From contig CALDUE010000032.1 of the NCBI GenBank assembly GCA_937923485.1, forward strand, positions 1-45,099: 45,099 nt of DNA. Reading direction: 5' to 3'. Made by a program: the position numbers and the translations under genes. The notes beneath the pieces were generated by a model. That model was not told the origin of the DNA, did no database searches, and saw nothing but the letters and a program-made list of their open reading frames with translations. The stretch comes from an uncultured Saprospiraceae bacterium (GTDB lineage: Bacteria > Bacteroidota > Bacteroidia > Chitinophagales > Saprospiraceae). Shown here in pieces: positions 25,260 to 33,649 of the stretch. Position 1 is the first letter of the stretch, and each line of letters starts with the position of its first letter.

Positions 25260-25280
25260 ATGCAGTGTCTCTGCATTTTT
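25260..25280 (+). terminator. Terminator after membrane methyltransferase gene
   Basis: ATGCAG (25260-25265) and CTGCAT (25271-25276) with a 5-base loop, followed by TTTT. The stem is short but well placed, 46 bases after the stop. Confidence 0.6.
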
Positions 25281-25450
25281 CCTTTATGGTTGAACCGTCA
25301 GATCTATCAGTCTACTTGACGGTATTGAATGAACCAAAGCTTTGTACTGAATTGGATGCTAAGACTTGATCTGAGGGTTCACAGTTCTTAATTCAACCAA
25401 ACCCGTACTCACAGTCCAACCTTGGCAGCAATATTTAGCCCTTAAAAGCA

Positions 25451-25482
25451 AAAGAGACCAACACTCGCGTGTTGATCTCTTT
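25451..25482 (-). terminator. Terminator downstream of tRNA-Glu
   Basis: AAAGAGA-cc-AACAC (from 25451) pairs with GTGTT-ga-TCTCTTT (ending 25482). It starts one base beyond the tRNA 3' end on the minus strand and is flanked by A residues that read as T in the transcript. Confidence 0.8.
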
Positions 25483-25483
25483 G

Positions 25484-25555
25484 TAGCCCCAAGGGGAATT
25501 GAACCCCTGTTCCCAGGATGAAAACCTGATGTCCTAACCACTAGACGATGGGGCC
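25484..25555 (-). tRNA. tRNA-Glu (TTC)
   Basis: On the minus strand, acceptor GGCCCCA pairs with TGGGGCT (one G-T at the end), the anticodon stem TCAGG/CCTGG encloses loop TTTTCAT (anticodon TTC), and the T arm is AGGGG-TTCAATT-CCCCT, with discriminator A. CCA is not encoded. It is a single tRNA, divergent from gapA. Confidence 0.96.
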
Positions 25556-25636
25556 ATGCGATTAGTACCTTCTAAGGCGACGCAATGATACGCTTACTCT
25601 TGATCTTTTCCTATACCCAATCGAAAAAAATTTTAC

Positions 25637-25658
25637 CTTTCTGACTTAAACCAGAAAG
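25637..25658. promoter_or_regulatory. Inverted repeat upstream of gapA
   Basis: CTTTCTG (25637-25643) and CAGAAAG (25652-25658) with an 8-base spacer, about 80 bases upstream of the gapA start and just after a -7-like TACCTTTC. It could be an operator or leader hairpin. Confidence 0.3.
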
Positions 25659-25737
25659 TCCACTTAGTGTTAATTGTACAATAACCCTAAGTGTGTACCT
25701 TAGGCCTTCTCTTACACAATAACAATCTACCCCCAAC

Positions 25738-26727
25738 ATGGCTCTACGTATTGCCATCAACGGTTTCGGCCGTATCGGTCGCCTGACCTTTCGTAACCTA
25801 ACCGAAAACCCTAACGTGGAAGTCGTTGCTATCAACGATCTCACGGACAACGCTACCCTTGCTCACCTCCTAAAGCGCGATAGCGTTCATGGAATGTTCA
25901 ACGGTACCGTCTCTCACACAGACGAAAGCTTAATCGTTAACGGTAAGACGATCGACTGTTCTGCAGAGCGCGACCCAAGTAACCTCAAGTGGGCTGACAT
26001 GGACGTAGACGTTGTTTTAGAGTGCACGGGACTCTTCGTCACATCTGAAAAAGCTTCTGCTCACCTTGATGCTGGCGCTAAGAAGGTTGTTATCTCAGCT
26101 CCTGCAAAAGGAGGAAACGTCCCAACCATCGTAATCGGCGTTAACCAAGACAAGATTAACGCGGATAGCCGCATCTACTCAAACGCTAGTTGTACAACCA
26201 ACTGCCTCGCCCCAATGGCGAAAGTGCTCGATGATGCCTTTGGCATGAAGCAAGGCTTCATGACCACTGTACACGCCTATACCTCTGATCAGCGGATTCA
26301 AGATGCACCGCACCGTGACCTACGTCGTGCCCGTGCTGCTGCCCTCAACATCATTCCTACGACTACAGGCGCTGCCGTTGCTGTAGGACTTGTACTTCCC
26401 CACCTTGCGGGAAAACTTGATGGTATTGCCATGCGTGTCCCTGTACCAACAGGATCTGTAACCGACCTCACTGCCACACTCAACAAGAATGTAACAGCTG
26501 AAGAAGTCAACGCTGCTTTCAAAGCAGCTGCTGAAGGGTCGCTCAAAGGAGTGCTACACTACTCTACTGATCCGCTTGTAAGTACCGATATTGTTGGAGA
26601 CAAGCATTCTTGTATCCTCGATTCTGGAATGACAAAGGCAGATGGAAATGTTGTCAAGATTGTAGGTTGGTATGACAACGAGGCTGGATACAGCGCACGC
26701 CTAGCACAGCTTGCAACAATGATCTAA
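25738..26727 (+). CDS. gapA: Glyceraldehyde-3-phosphate dehydrogenase, type I
   Basis: A 329-aa glycolytic enzyme that oxidises glyceraldehyde-3-phosphate with NAD and phosphate. The Rossmann start is INGFGRIGRLTFRN; Asp34 in INDL indicates NAD preference. The catalytic Cys152 lies in SNASCTTNCLAPM and His179 in TTVHAYTSDQ. The C-terminal WYDNEAGYSARLAQL segment is intact. It is followed by a strong terminator and then pgk, the next enzyme of the pathway. Confidence 0.98.
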   Translation: MALRIAINGFGRIGRLTFRNLTENPNVEVVAINDLTDNATLAHLLKRDSVHGMFNGTVSHTDESLIVNGKTIDCSAERDPSNLKWADMDVDVVLECTGLFVTSEKASAHLDAGAKKVVISAPAKGGNVPTIVIGVNQDKINADSRIYSNASCTTNCLAPMAKVLDDAFGMKQGFMTTVHAYTSDQRIQDAPHRDLRRARAAALNIIPTTTGAAVAVGLVLPHLAGKLDGIAMRVPVPTGSVTDLTATLNKNVTAEEVNAAFKAAAEGSLKGVLHYSTDPLVSTDIVGDKHSCILDSGMTKADGNVVKIVGWYDNEAGYSARLAQLATMI

Positions 26728-26770
26728 GCCTAGAAGCTTCCGATTTTAAAAACTCAAACACTTTTCTTTG

Positions 26771-26812
26771 CGACCGCCGAACCACCTAACAGGCTCGGCG
26801 GTCGCTTTTTTT
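26771..26812 (+). terminator. Strong terminator between gapA and pgk
   Basis: CGACCGCCGA (26771-26780) pairs perfectly with TCGGCGGTCG (26795-26804), followed by C and seven T. It separates gapA from pgk, so the two glycolytic genes can be expressed independently. Confidence 0.93.
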
Positions 26813-26819
26813 ACCTTTA
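26812..26819 (+). promoter_or_regulatory. Possible -7 element of pgk promoter
   Basis: TACCTTTA (one mismatch from TAnnTTTG), overlapping the end of the terminator T-run and 24 bases before the pgk ATG. Confidence 0.35.
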
Positions 26820-26843
26820 CGCTCTCCTACTCTACCCTCCACT

Positions 26844-28058
26844 ATGGCACAATTTGCAAACCTCTCTGTCTCTGGTAAAACTGTCCTCGTACGCGTCGAT
26901 TTCAACGTTCCTCTTGATGACGACCGTAACGTGAGCGACGATACACGAATCCGTGCTGCAATTCCAACCATTAAGAGTCTAGTCGACCGTGGAGCAGCTG
27001 TGGTACTTATGAGTCACCTTGGCCGTCCGCAAAAGAAGAAGCTTGACGACGGCAAGCTGGATAAGAACAAATTTTCTATCGCCCCAGCAGCAAAGCATTT
27101 GAGCCAATTGCTCGGCATACCCGTATCGGTAGCTGTTGACGTTGTCGGACCAGATGCAGTTGCGAAGCGCAAGGAACTTAAGCCTGGACAGATTCTCATG
27201 CTTGAGAACACCCGTTTCAAAGTGGGTGAAGAGAAAGGAGACGCGAAGCTTGGAGAAAAATTCGCCACATTTGGCGACATCTACGTGAACGATGCCTTTG
27301 GTACGGCGCACCGTGCGCACGCGAGCACAACACTGGTTGCCAATCACTTCGATCAGGACGCCAAAGCCTTTGGGATGCTGATGGACAAGGAAATTGCAAA
27401 CGCACGTGGGGTCCTCGACAATCCAACCTCGCCTGTCGTAGCGATTACCGGCGGTGCTAAAGTCAGTGACAAAGTGCTGCTGCTCGAAAAACTGCTCGAT
27501 TTAGCAGACGACATCATTATCGGTGGTGGAATGGCTTACACCTTCGTCAAAGCAAAAGGCGGAGATATAGGAACAAGTCTCGTAGAACTTGATCTGCTCG
27601 ACAAAGCGTTGGAGATTTTGGCGAAAGCTGAAGAAAAAGGAGTCGGCATTCACTTGCCTGCTGACAACGTCTGCGCACAAGAATTTTCACCAACGGCAGA
27701 GGCTAAAGTCTTTGCAAGTGGCGAGATTCCAGCAGATTGGATGGGGCTTGACATAGGAGAAAAGGCCCAAGCCCAATTCGATAAGGTCCTCTCGAACGCG
27801 AAGACGGTACTTTGGAACGGACCGATGGGAGTATTCGAATTCGAAAAGTTCGCTCACGGAACAACCTCGGTAGCGAAATCTGTGGCTGCAGCGACTAAGA
27901 ACGGTGCCTACTCACTCATTGGTGGCGGCGACTCCGTAGCTGCAATAGTAAAGGCAGGACTCGAAGACGAGGTCAGCTTTGTGAGTACCGGAGGTGGAGC
28001 CTTGCTCGAGTTCCTTGAAGGCAAGACTCTTCCTGGAGTAGCCGCCATCGAAGTTTAG
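26844..28058 (+). CDS. pgk: Phosphoglycerate kinase
   Basis: A 404-aa glycolytic kinase that makes ATP from 1,3-bisphosphoglycerate. Substrate-binding motifs [15 protein letters not shown] and LENTRF, and nucleotide-binding motifs [16 protein letters not shown] and [10 protein letters not shown], are all present, followed by [13 protein letters not shown]. The ATG is at 26844. It carries one exact 13-mer repeat (27616-27628), translated as LAKA. The stop is immediately followed by a heptanucleotide tandem array. Confidence 0.98.
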   Translation: MAQFANLSVSGKTVLVRVDFNVPLDDDRNVSDDTRIRAAIPTIKSLVDRGAAVVLMSHLGRPQKKKLDDGKLDKNKFSIAPAAKHLSQLLGIPVSVAVDVVGPDAVAKRKELKPGQILMLENTRFKVGEEKGDAKLGEKFATFGDIYVNDAFGTAHRAHASTTLVANHFDQDAKAFGMLMDKEIANARGVLDNPTSPVVAITGGAKVSDKVLLLEKLLDLADDIIIGGGMAYTFVKAKGGDIGTSLVELDLLDKALEILAKAEEKGVGIHLPADNVCAQEFSPTAEAKVFASGEIPADWMGLDIGEKAQAQFDKVLSNAKTVLWNGPMGVFEFEKFAHGTTSVAKSVAAATKNGAYSLIGGGDSVAAIVKAGLEDEVSFVSTGGGALLEFLEGKTLPGVAAIEV

Positions 28059-28182
28059 TGGGACGTGGGACGTGGGACGTGGGACGTGGGACTTGGAACT
28101 TGGAACTTGGGACTTGGGACTTGGGACGTGGGACTTGGGACTTGGGACTTGGAACTTGGGACTTGGGACTTGGGACTTGGGA
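28059..28182. repeat. Heptanucleotide tandem array, unit TGGGACT/TGGGACG/TGGAACT
   Basis: Seventeen complete 7-base units plus five bases begin on the base after the pgk stop. Units are TGGGACG (5), TGGGACT (9) and TGGAACT (3). The variants are interspersed, not random. It does not encode a continuation of pgk because the stop precedes it. Not a CRISPR: units are only 7 bases and contiguous. Confidence 0.95.
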
Positions 28183-28285
28183 TGCTAATAGGGACGCGCC
28201 CTAAACCTGAACCAAGAAGCATCACTTAAGGCTAGAACCTTGAATCCTATCTTCGAAGTGCACAGCACAAGTAGATACAATCAAC

Positions 28286-28348
28286 CCTGAACCAAAAAAG
28301 GGCCCAACTGCATAACAGAAGGACCCTTTTCTTTTTGGTTCAGGTTTT
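28286..28348. terminator. Bidirectional terminator between pgk and rfbB
   Basis: CCTGAACCAAAAA (from 28286) pairs with TTTTTGGTTCAGG (ending 28344); inner arms AAAGGG/CCCTTT continue the stem after a 4-base bulge. T runs lie on both sides, and the hairpin abuts the rfbB stop codon (28347-28349). It serves the convergent pgk and rfbB transcripts. Confidence 0.8.
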
Positions 28349-29396
28349 ACGCGTACTGCTTCTCATAGTAGTTAGCGTATGCACCAGAGGTGACATTCTC
28401 CAACCACTTCTCATTGTTGAGGTACCATTCGGCAGTCATCTTCAGGCCTTCCTTTGGATAGACTTTTGGTTCCCAACCCAGCTCTCGTTGAAGCTTGGAA
28501 GAATCGATTGCATAGCGGCGATCATGACCTGGACGGTCTTTCACAAACGTAATGAGCTTACGGCTCGCACCCAGTTCGTTACCTAGTAATTCATCCATGA
28601 CATCGCAGAGTTGCTCTACGAGGTCAATGTTCTTCATCTCGTTGTTGCCACCGATGTTGTAGGTCTCACCAGCAACGCCCGTTTGGAAAATCACATCAAT
28701 CGCCTCTGCGTGATCTATCACCCAAAGCCAGTCACGCGTGTACTTACCGTCTCCATAAATCGGGAGTGGCTTGCCGTGCTTAATGTTGTTGATCACTAGT
28801 GGAATCAACTTTTCTGGGAAGTGATTCGGACCGTAGTTATTCGAACAGTTACTGATCACTACAGGCATACCGTAGGTATGGAAATACGCACGAACGAGGT
28901 GATCACTTGAGGCTTTAGAAGCAGAATACGGTGAACGTGGATCGTACGAGGTCTCTTCAGTAAAGAGTCCCGTTTCTCCAAGTGATCCGTATACCTCATC
29001 GGTACTTACGTGATAGAAACGCTTGCCTTCGTAATCACCATCCCAAGCTTTGCGCGCTCCGTTGAGCATATTTACAGTTCCAACGATGTTGGTCATGATA
29101 AACGCGAGAGGGTCGGTAATCGAACGGTCTACGTGACTTTCAGCTGCGAGGTGAATAACACCTTCTGGCTGAATTTCCGCAAAGAGTGCATCAACGGCAG
29201 CTGCATCACGAATATCAACCTTGCGGAACGCATAGTTATCCGCTGAATCGACGTCACTAAGGTTTTCTAAGTTACCAGCATAGGTCAATGCATCAACATT
29301 GACGATGCGTGTATCTGGATACTTGTTGACGAGCAAACGCACAACATGTGAGCCGATAAACCCAGCTCCTCCGGTAACGATAATTGACTTTTTCAT
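28347..29396 (-). CDS. rfbB: dTDP-glucose 4,6-dehydratase
   Basis: A 349-aa extended short-chain dehydrogenase that makes dTDP-4-keto-6-deoxyglucose, the precursor of rhamnose and other deoxysugars for surface polysaccharides. Motifs: NAD loop TGGAGFIGSH, HLAAESHVDRSI, catalytic STDEVYGS, YSASKASSDHLVRAY, SNNYGPNHFPEKLIPL and KDRPGHDRRYAID. It is the second gene of a minus-strand pair with the UXS-like gene, with an 87-base gap holding two hairpins. No rfbA, rfbC or rfbD is nearby. Confidence 0.96.
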   Translation of the reverse strand: MKKSIIVTGGAGFIGSHVVRLLVNKYPDTRIVNVDALTYAGNLENLSDVDSADNYAFRKVDIRDAAAVDALFAEIQPEGVIHLAAESHVDRSITDPLAFIMTNIVGTVNMLNGARKAWDGDYEGKRFYHVSTDEVYGSLGETGLFTEETSYDPRSPYSASKASSDHLVRAYFHTYGMPVVISNCSNNYGPNHFPEKLIPLVINNIKHGKPLPIYGDGKYTRDWLWVIDHAEAIDVIFQTGVAGETYNIGGNNEMKNIDLVEQLCDVMDELLGNELGASRKLITFVKDRPGHDRRYAIDSSKLQRELGWEPKVYPKEGLKMTAEWYLNNEKWLENVTSGAYANYYEKQYA

Positions 29397-29446
29397 AGAT
29401 CGGTTTGAAAGGAATCCGCCAGTTCGAGGTTCCTTTTAGTACAACA

Positions 29447-29473
29447 TCCGCACCACTCAAGAAGTGATGCGGA
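29447..29473 (-). other. Intercistronic hairpin between UXS and rfbB
   Basis: TCCGCA-c-CACT and AGTG-a-TGCGGA around a 5-base loop. No T-run follows in the minus direction, so it probably stabilises or processes the mRNA. A weaker hairpin AAAGGAA/TTCCTTT lies nearby at about 29408-29437. Confidence 0.45.
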
Positions 29474-29483
29474 CGGGGTATGT

Positions 29484-30479
29484 TTAGGATGTTTTGGCGA
29501 AAGCTCGTGGCTCTAACTCACCACTTTCAATAGCAGCAGGAACGGCAATCTTGAAGTACTCATAGGTACGCTTCAAGCCTTCCTCACGGGAAATCTTCGG
29601 CTCCCAGCCTAGGATATTCTTGGCGCGGGTGATGTCCGGCTGGCGAACCTTCGGATCATCTTTCGGAAGATCGCGGTGCACGATGTGCGCCTCTGGATTA
29701 TCGACCAGATCGAGTACTTCTTTTGCAAACTCACCGATGGTGATCTCGCTTGGATTACCCACATTTACTGGCTGTGTTTCGTCGCTGAGAAGTAGACGAT
29801 AGATGCCTTCTACGAGGTCATCTACGTAGCAGAATGCACGCGTTTGAGAACCGTCGCCAAAGACTGTAAGTCCCATTCCTCGAATGGCCTGTGAGAAAAA
29901 TGCAGGAAGCACACGGCCATCATTGACGCGCATACGCGGACCGTAGGTGTTGAAGATGCGAACGATACGCGTCTCCAAACCGTGGTAGGTATGGTAGGCC
30001 ATTGTAATCGCCTCTTGGAAGCGCTTCGCCTCGTCGTATACACCACGAGGACCGATTGGATTTACGTTACCCCAGTAATCCTCCGTTTGCGGGTGGATAA
30101 GTGGATCGCCATAGACCTCAGAGGTCGAAGCAATGAGGAAGCGGGCTTTCTTTTCCTTGGCTAGTCCGAGTAGGTTATGTGTACCGAGTGAACCGACCTT
30201 AAGCGTCTGAATAGGCAGTTTTAGGTAGTCAATCGGGCTTGCCGGACTTGCGAAGTGAAGGATGTAATCCAGTTGGCCTGGAACGTGAACAAACTTAGAA
30301 ACATCGTGGTGCGAGAACTCGAAGTGCTCGTTTCCAAAAAGATGCTCAATATTCTTGAGGTCTCCTGTAATAAGATTGTCCATTCCTATCACGTGATAAC
30401 CTTCTGCGAGAAAGCGATCAGAGAGGTGAGAACCAAGAAATCCGGCTGCACCGGTTATTAATACACGTTTTCGAGCCAT
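29484..30479 (-). CDS. UDP-glucuronate decarboxylase-like SDR (UDP-xylose synthase)
   Basis: A 331-aa NAD-dependent extended SDR that most resembles UDP-glucuronic acid decarboxylase, giving UDP-xylose. Motifs: [89 protein letters not shown] and [19 protein letters not shown]. It forms an operon with rfbB for surface polysaccharide sugars. The last residues (AFAKTS) are encoded by an exact copy of the repeated 13-mer, which sits almost at the stop codon. The ATG at 30479 follows a good -7 element. Confidence 0.93.
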   Translation of the reverse strand: MARKRVLITGAAGFLGSHLSDRFLAEGYHVIGMDNLITGDLKNIEHLFGNEHFEFSHHDVSKFVHVPGQLDYILHFASPASPIDYLKLPIQTLKVGSLGTHNLLGLAKEKKARFLIASTSEVYGDPLIHPQTEDYWGNVNPIGPRGVYDEAKRFQEAITMAYHTYHGLETRIVRIFNTYGPRMRVNDGRVLPAFFSQAIRGMGLTVFGDGSQTRAFCYVDDLVEGIYRLLLSDETQPVNVGNPSEITIGEFAKEVLDLVDNPEAHIVHRDLPKDDPKVRQPDITRAKNILGWEPKISREEGLKRTYEYFKIAVPAAIESGELEPRAFAKTS

Positions 30480-30502
30480 GAGGAAGTAATTTTTCTTGAA
30501 AA

Positions 30503-30510
30503 CAAAGATA
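30503..30510 (-). promoter_or_regulatory. -7 element of the UXS-rfbB operon promoter
   Basis: On the minus strand TATCTTTG, an exact TAnnTTTG match, 24 bases before the ATG. The -33 region lacks a clear TTG. Confidence 0.6.
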
Positions 30511-30564
30511 ACTATGTAAACATGTAGACGCTACTAGTAATCAGAGTGGTTTAGTTTTACGCAT

Positions 30565-31299
30565 ATGAAGCAACTATTGTTACTCTTAATGATCGTGCCT
30601 GCCACCTTATTTGGTCAAACTTACTTTGGCCTCGGCGCAAATTTGGGCGGTTTTGCACGTGCAGGAACATGGGATGACACCTATGGAATCGGTTTCGAAA
30701 CTGGTGGTCGTTTGGAGTTTGGCAACAGTAAAGGGCTCATCATTGCTCTACAGGGCGACGTTTTATTTGGTCAAAATGTTAGGGTTGACCCAATTGCAGC
30801 CTTGCGTAATGAAGCTGGTCTTGTGACAGGCGATATCTTTCAAGAAGGAACTTTTGCAGACATCATTCTTAAGGCTAGAGGATTTCGAGGAAGTGTCTTG
30901 GTAGGCTATCAGTACACCCTGACACAAAGTGGTTTTGGCGTACGAATGCTCGCTGGTCCTAGCTACCTAACACATCACATTAGAATACAGGACGACGCCA
31001 ACCAGACCACCAGCAACTTAAGAGATGAGTACAAGCGTGGATACGACCGAAGAGCTGGCGGTTACGGTGGCTATGGAGAGATAGGATTTGAATATGCGGA
31101 GTCTAGTAATAGTTTCAGAGTCTATGCTGTCCTGACAGGTTCTTTCACTCAATCAAGTGCTTTGAATAGCACCCAATTTGATCTCTTAGATGTCGCTCCA
31201 CAGGATGGTACCGACCTTTCTCTAGGTGGTCGAGTAGGAATTGTGCTAGGCTTGCTGCGAAATGTGAGTTCTAAGCAGGCAGAAGACATCTATTACTAG
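30565..31299 (+). CDS. Putative outer-membrane beta-barrel protein
   Basis: A 244-aa protein with a signal peptide (MKQLLLLLMIVPATLFGQ) and repeated amphipathic strands (YFGLGANLGGFA, GIGFETGGRLEFG, LIIALQGDVLFG, SVLVGYQYTLTQSGFGVRML, FRVYAVLTGSFT, LSLGGRVGIVLGLL), typical of a small porin-family barrel. It lies only 3 bases before waaA, so it is co-transcribed with LPS core genes and may have an envelope role. Confidence 0.7.
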   Translation: MKQLLLLLMIVPATLFGQTYFGLGANLGGFARAGTWDDTYGIGFETGGRLEFGNSKGLIIALQGDVLFGQNVRVDPIAALRNEAGLVTGDIFQEGTFADIILKARGFRGSVLVGYQYTLTQSGFGVRMLAGPSYLTHHIRIQDDANQTTSNLRDEYKRGYDRRAGGYGGYGEIGFEYAESSNSFRVYAVLTGSFTQSSALNSTQFDLLDVAPQDGTDLSLGGRVGIVLGLLRNVSSKQAEDIYY

Positions 31300-31302
31300 G
31301 AA

Positions 31303-32571
31303 GTGAGCCTACTTTATAAGCTGGGCGTACGGGCCTATGCAGTAGGGGCGCACGTAGTAGCGCTCTTCTCCCCCAAGGCCAAGGCCAGAGTCTCTGGTGC
31401 CCAAAAAGCACTCCAGCAGCTCCCCAAAACTGAACCTGGCAAGAACTGCTATTGGATGCACTGCGCTTCTGTTGGCGAATTCGAACAAGGTCGACCGCTG
31501 TGGGATATGCTGATGAAGCATGATCCGAGCGCCCGCTTTGTCTTAAGTTTCTTTTCACCAAGTGGATATGAGGTCTTTTCTCAGAAAAGCGATGTCGGTG
31601 AGGTGGTCTATCTGCCTTGGGATATAGGCAGAAATGCTCATGATTTCGTGTCTCAGCTTTCGCCAAAACTTGCGGTCTTTGTCAAGTATGAATGGTGGTT
31701 AGGTTATTTTGAAGCGCTGTCTGTTCAGCAGGTTTCGACAATTGTAATTTCTGCGGCCTTTCGGCAAAACCAGCCCTTTTTTCGCTCATACCTCTTACAA
31801 GGTGCTTACCGAAAAGCCCTCAGTTCGGTCGATAGAGTTTTTGTCCAAGATCATTCGAGCGCCGAACTACTTCGAAACATCCAACAGGATAATTTCGAAG
31901 TCAGTGGAGATACGCGCATGGACCGAACACTCAGCAATCGTGAGAGGCCATTAAACCACACCCCACTAGAGGCTTGGGCCAAGCAAGCAAATTATATCAT
32001 GGTCGCTGGAAGTACGTGGGCGCCAGATGTCGAGCTCCTTTCGAGCGCGTTAAAGGAGTTTCCTGAATTGAAACTTGTGCTCGCACCTCATGAAGTGAAT
32101 AAGTCATCGATCAACCAAACGGTCGAAACACTTTCGAAAGCCTCTCCTAGGCAAAGCATTCAATGCCTGAGTGAGCTCGAAACCAAAGCCGGCTCCTCCT
32201 CCCTCGCTGAAGTGCGCGTGATCATTGTAGATTCTATTGGTCTTTTGTCCAAACTGTACCGACTAGGCCATATCGCTTACATCGGTGGCGGATTTGGTGC
32301 TGGCATCCACAATACACTTGAAGCTGTTGTGTACGGCATCCCGTTAGCCTTTGGGCCAAAGCATGAGAAATTTCATGAAGCAAAAGCAATTGTGGAGCAA
32401 AATATTGCCACCGTTGTTGCAAACGCCGAAGACTTAAGCACCTTTGTCGACACGTATAGCGACGCTATTTCCAGAAAGGAGGTTTTGGCGAAAGCTGAAC
32501 AATACATAGAACAGAACCGCGGTGCCACTCAACGCATCTGGGACTATTTGATCGAACGTAAGCTAATTTGA
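31303..32571 (+). CDS. waaA: 3-deoxy-D-manno-octulosonic acid (Kdo) transferase
   Basis: A 422-aa inner-membrane-associated GT-B glycosyltransferase that adds Kdo to lipid A. HCASVGEFEQGRPL carries the catalytic Glu in the conserved ASVGE motif; VKYEWW, FVQDHSSAELL, VAGSTWAPDVELL and YIGGGFGAGIHNTLEAVVYG are further family motifs. The start is GTG at 31303, three bases after the upstream stop. Two exact 13-mer repeats lie inside (31656-31668 read LSPK, 32483-32495 read LAKA). The stop overlaps the next start (TGATG). Confidence 0.95.
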   Translation: MSLLYKLGVRAYAVGAHVVALFSPKAKARVSGAQKALQQLPKTEPGKNCYWMHCASVGEFEQGRPLWDMLMKHDPSARFVLSFFSPSGYEVFSQKSDVGEVVYLPWDIGRNAHDFVSQLSPKLAVFVKYEWWLGYFEALSVQQVSTIVISAAFRQNQPFFRSYLLQGAYRKALSSVDRVFVQDHSSAELLRNIQQDNFEVSGDTRMDRTLSNRERPLNHTPLEAWAKQANYIMVAGSTWAPDVELLSSALKEFPELKLVLAPHEVNKSSINQTVETLSKASPRQSIQCLSELETKAGSSSLAEVRVIIVDSIGLLSKLYRLGHIAYIGGGFGAGIHNTLEAVVYGIPLAFGPKHEKFHEAKAIVEQNIATVVANAEDLSTFVDTYSDAISRKEVLAKAEQYIEQNRGATQRIWDYLIERKLI

Positions 32572-33581
32572 TGTCGGATCGCGCCAACCATTTACTTGAA
32601 CTCATTCATAAATTCGCTGGGAAACGAGTCCTTGTTCTGGGCGATGTCATGCTCGATGAGTATCTGATGGGATCTGTTGACCGGGTAAGTCCAGAAGCAC
32701 CCGTGCCTGTTGTTTCGCTGAAAAGTCGAGAATCCAAGCCCGGTGGAGCGGCCAATGTTGCTTTAAATATCAACGCCCTCGGAGCTGAGGCAATCCTCGT
32801 CGGACTCATAGGGAATGATGATGCTGGTGCCTCGTTGGTAGAAGCACTCAGCCTCAATGAAATCGACGCAAATTACCTGGTTAAGAGCTCTGCTCGACGC
32901 ACTACGCGTAAGGCGCGCGTCATGTCCCAAGGCCAGCAATTGCTGCGCGTTGACACTGAAGATGCGCAAGTTCCCAGCGACACTGAAAGGTCAGAACTTC
33001 TAGAACAGGTGAACGCCTGTTTAACGTTTGGCGGGATTGATGTGATCCTCTTTCAAGATTACGACAAGGGAGTACTGGATGAAGCATTGATTCAAGCTGT
33101 CATCAAAATTGCTCAAGATGCAGGCATCCCTACGGTTGTTGATCCGAAGGCTAGAAACCTTTGGTTCTATCGAGGAGTGACGCTTTTTAAACCCAACCTC
33201 AAAGAGGTTTCAGCTGCACTTCCTGCTTTGGTCATCGATAAAGGAGAGGTGACAAGTCTCAAAGCTGCGCACCAAGCCTTACAAAAATTACTCAACCACG
33301 AGCAATCACTGATTACTCTTGGCAGTGGCGGAGCCTTTCTCGCCTTCGCGGAAAACCAGCATGAACTTCTATCCGCTCATCCAAGGCGCATAGCAGATGT
33401 GTGCGGAGCTGGTGACAGTGTGGTAGCAGTAGCTGCACTGGCTTTGGCAGTCCATGCAGATCCCAATGATCTTCTTGAACTATCAAATTTAGCAGGTGGG
33501 CTCACCTGCGAATACGTCGGGGTTCATCCAATCGGAATTTCGGACTTGTCACGAGGAGTTAAAGAACTCGCCGAATCGTAA
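32571..33581 (+). CDS. rfaE1: D-glycero-beta-D-manno-heptose-7-phosphate kinase (HldE kinase domain type)
   Basis: A 336-aa PfkB-family sugar kinase of the ADP-heptose pathway for the LPS core. Motifs: VLVLGDVMLDEYLMGSVDRV, SPEAPVPVV, KPGGAANVALNINALGA, LFQDYDKGVL, VVDPKARN and the anion-hole signature ADVCGAGDSVVAVAALAL. Only the kinase half is present, with no fused cytidylyl/adenylyltransferase domain, so a separate RfaE2-type enzyme is expected elsewhere. ATG 32571 overlaps the waaA TGA; a TTG one codon upstream is less likely. Confidence 0.93.
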   Translation: MSDRANHLLELIHKFAGKRVLVLGDVMLDEYLMGSVDRVSPEAPVPVVSLKSRESKPGGAANVALNINALGAEAILVGLIGNDDAGASLVEALSLNEIDANYLVKSSARRTTRKARVMSQGQQLLRVDTEDAQVPSDTERSELLEQVNACLTFGGIDVILFQDYDKGVLDEALIQAVIKIAQDAGIPTVVDPKARNLWFYRGVTLFKPNLKEVSAALPALVIDKGEVTSLKAAHQALQKLLNHEQSLITLGSGGAFLAFAENQHELLSAHPRRIADVCGAGDSVVAVAALALAVHADPNDLLELSNLAGGLTCEYVGVHPIGISDLSRGVKELAES

Positions 33582-33649
33582 AGATTGGATAAGCTTTTGC
33601 TTATATATAACGATCTTCCTTATTGATTCATTGAACCAAGTCAACAGCT

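Noticed and set aside
25484-25555. Integration (att) site at tRNA-Glu
   Set aside because: No repeated tRNA 3' end, integrase or phage-like gene is nearby.
26979-27347. 122-codon open frame antisense to pgk
   Set aside because: Pgk motifs occupy the other strand continuously; no evidence for the antisense product.
28059-28182. CRISPR array
   Set aside because: Units are 7 bases, contiguous and without spacers; no cas genes in the window.
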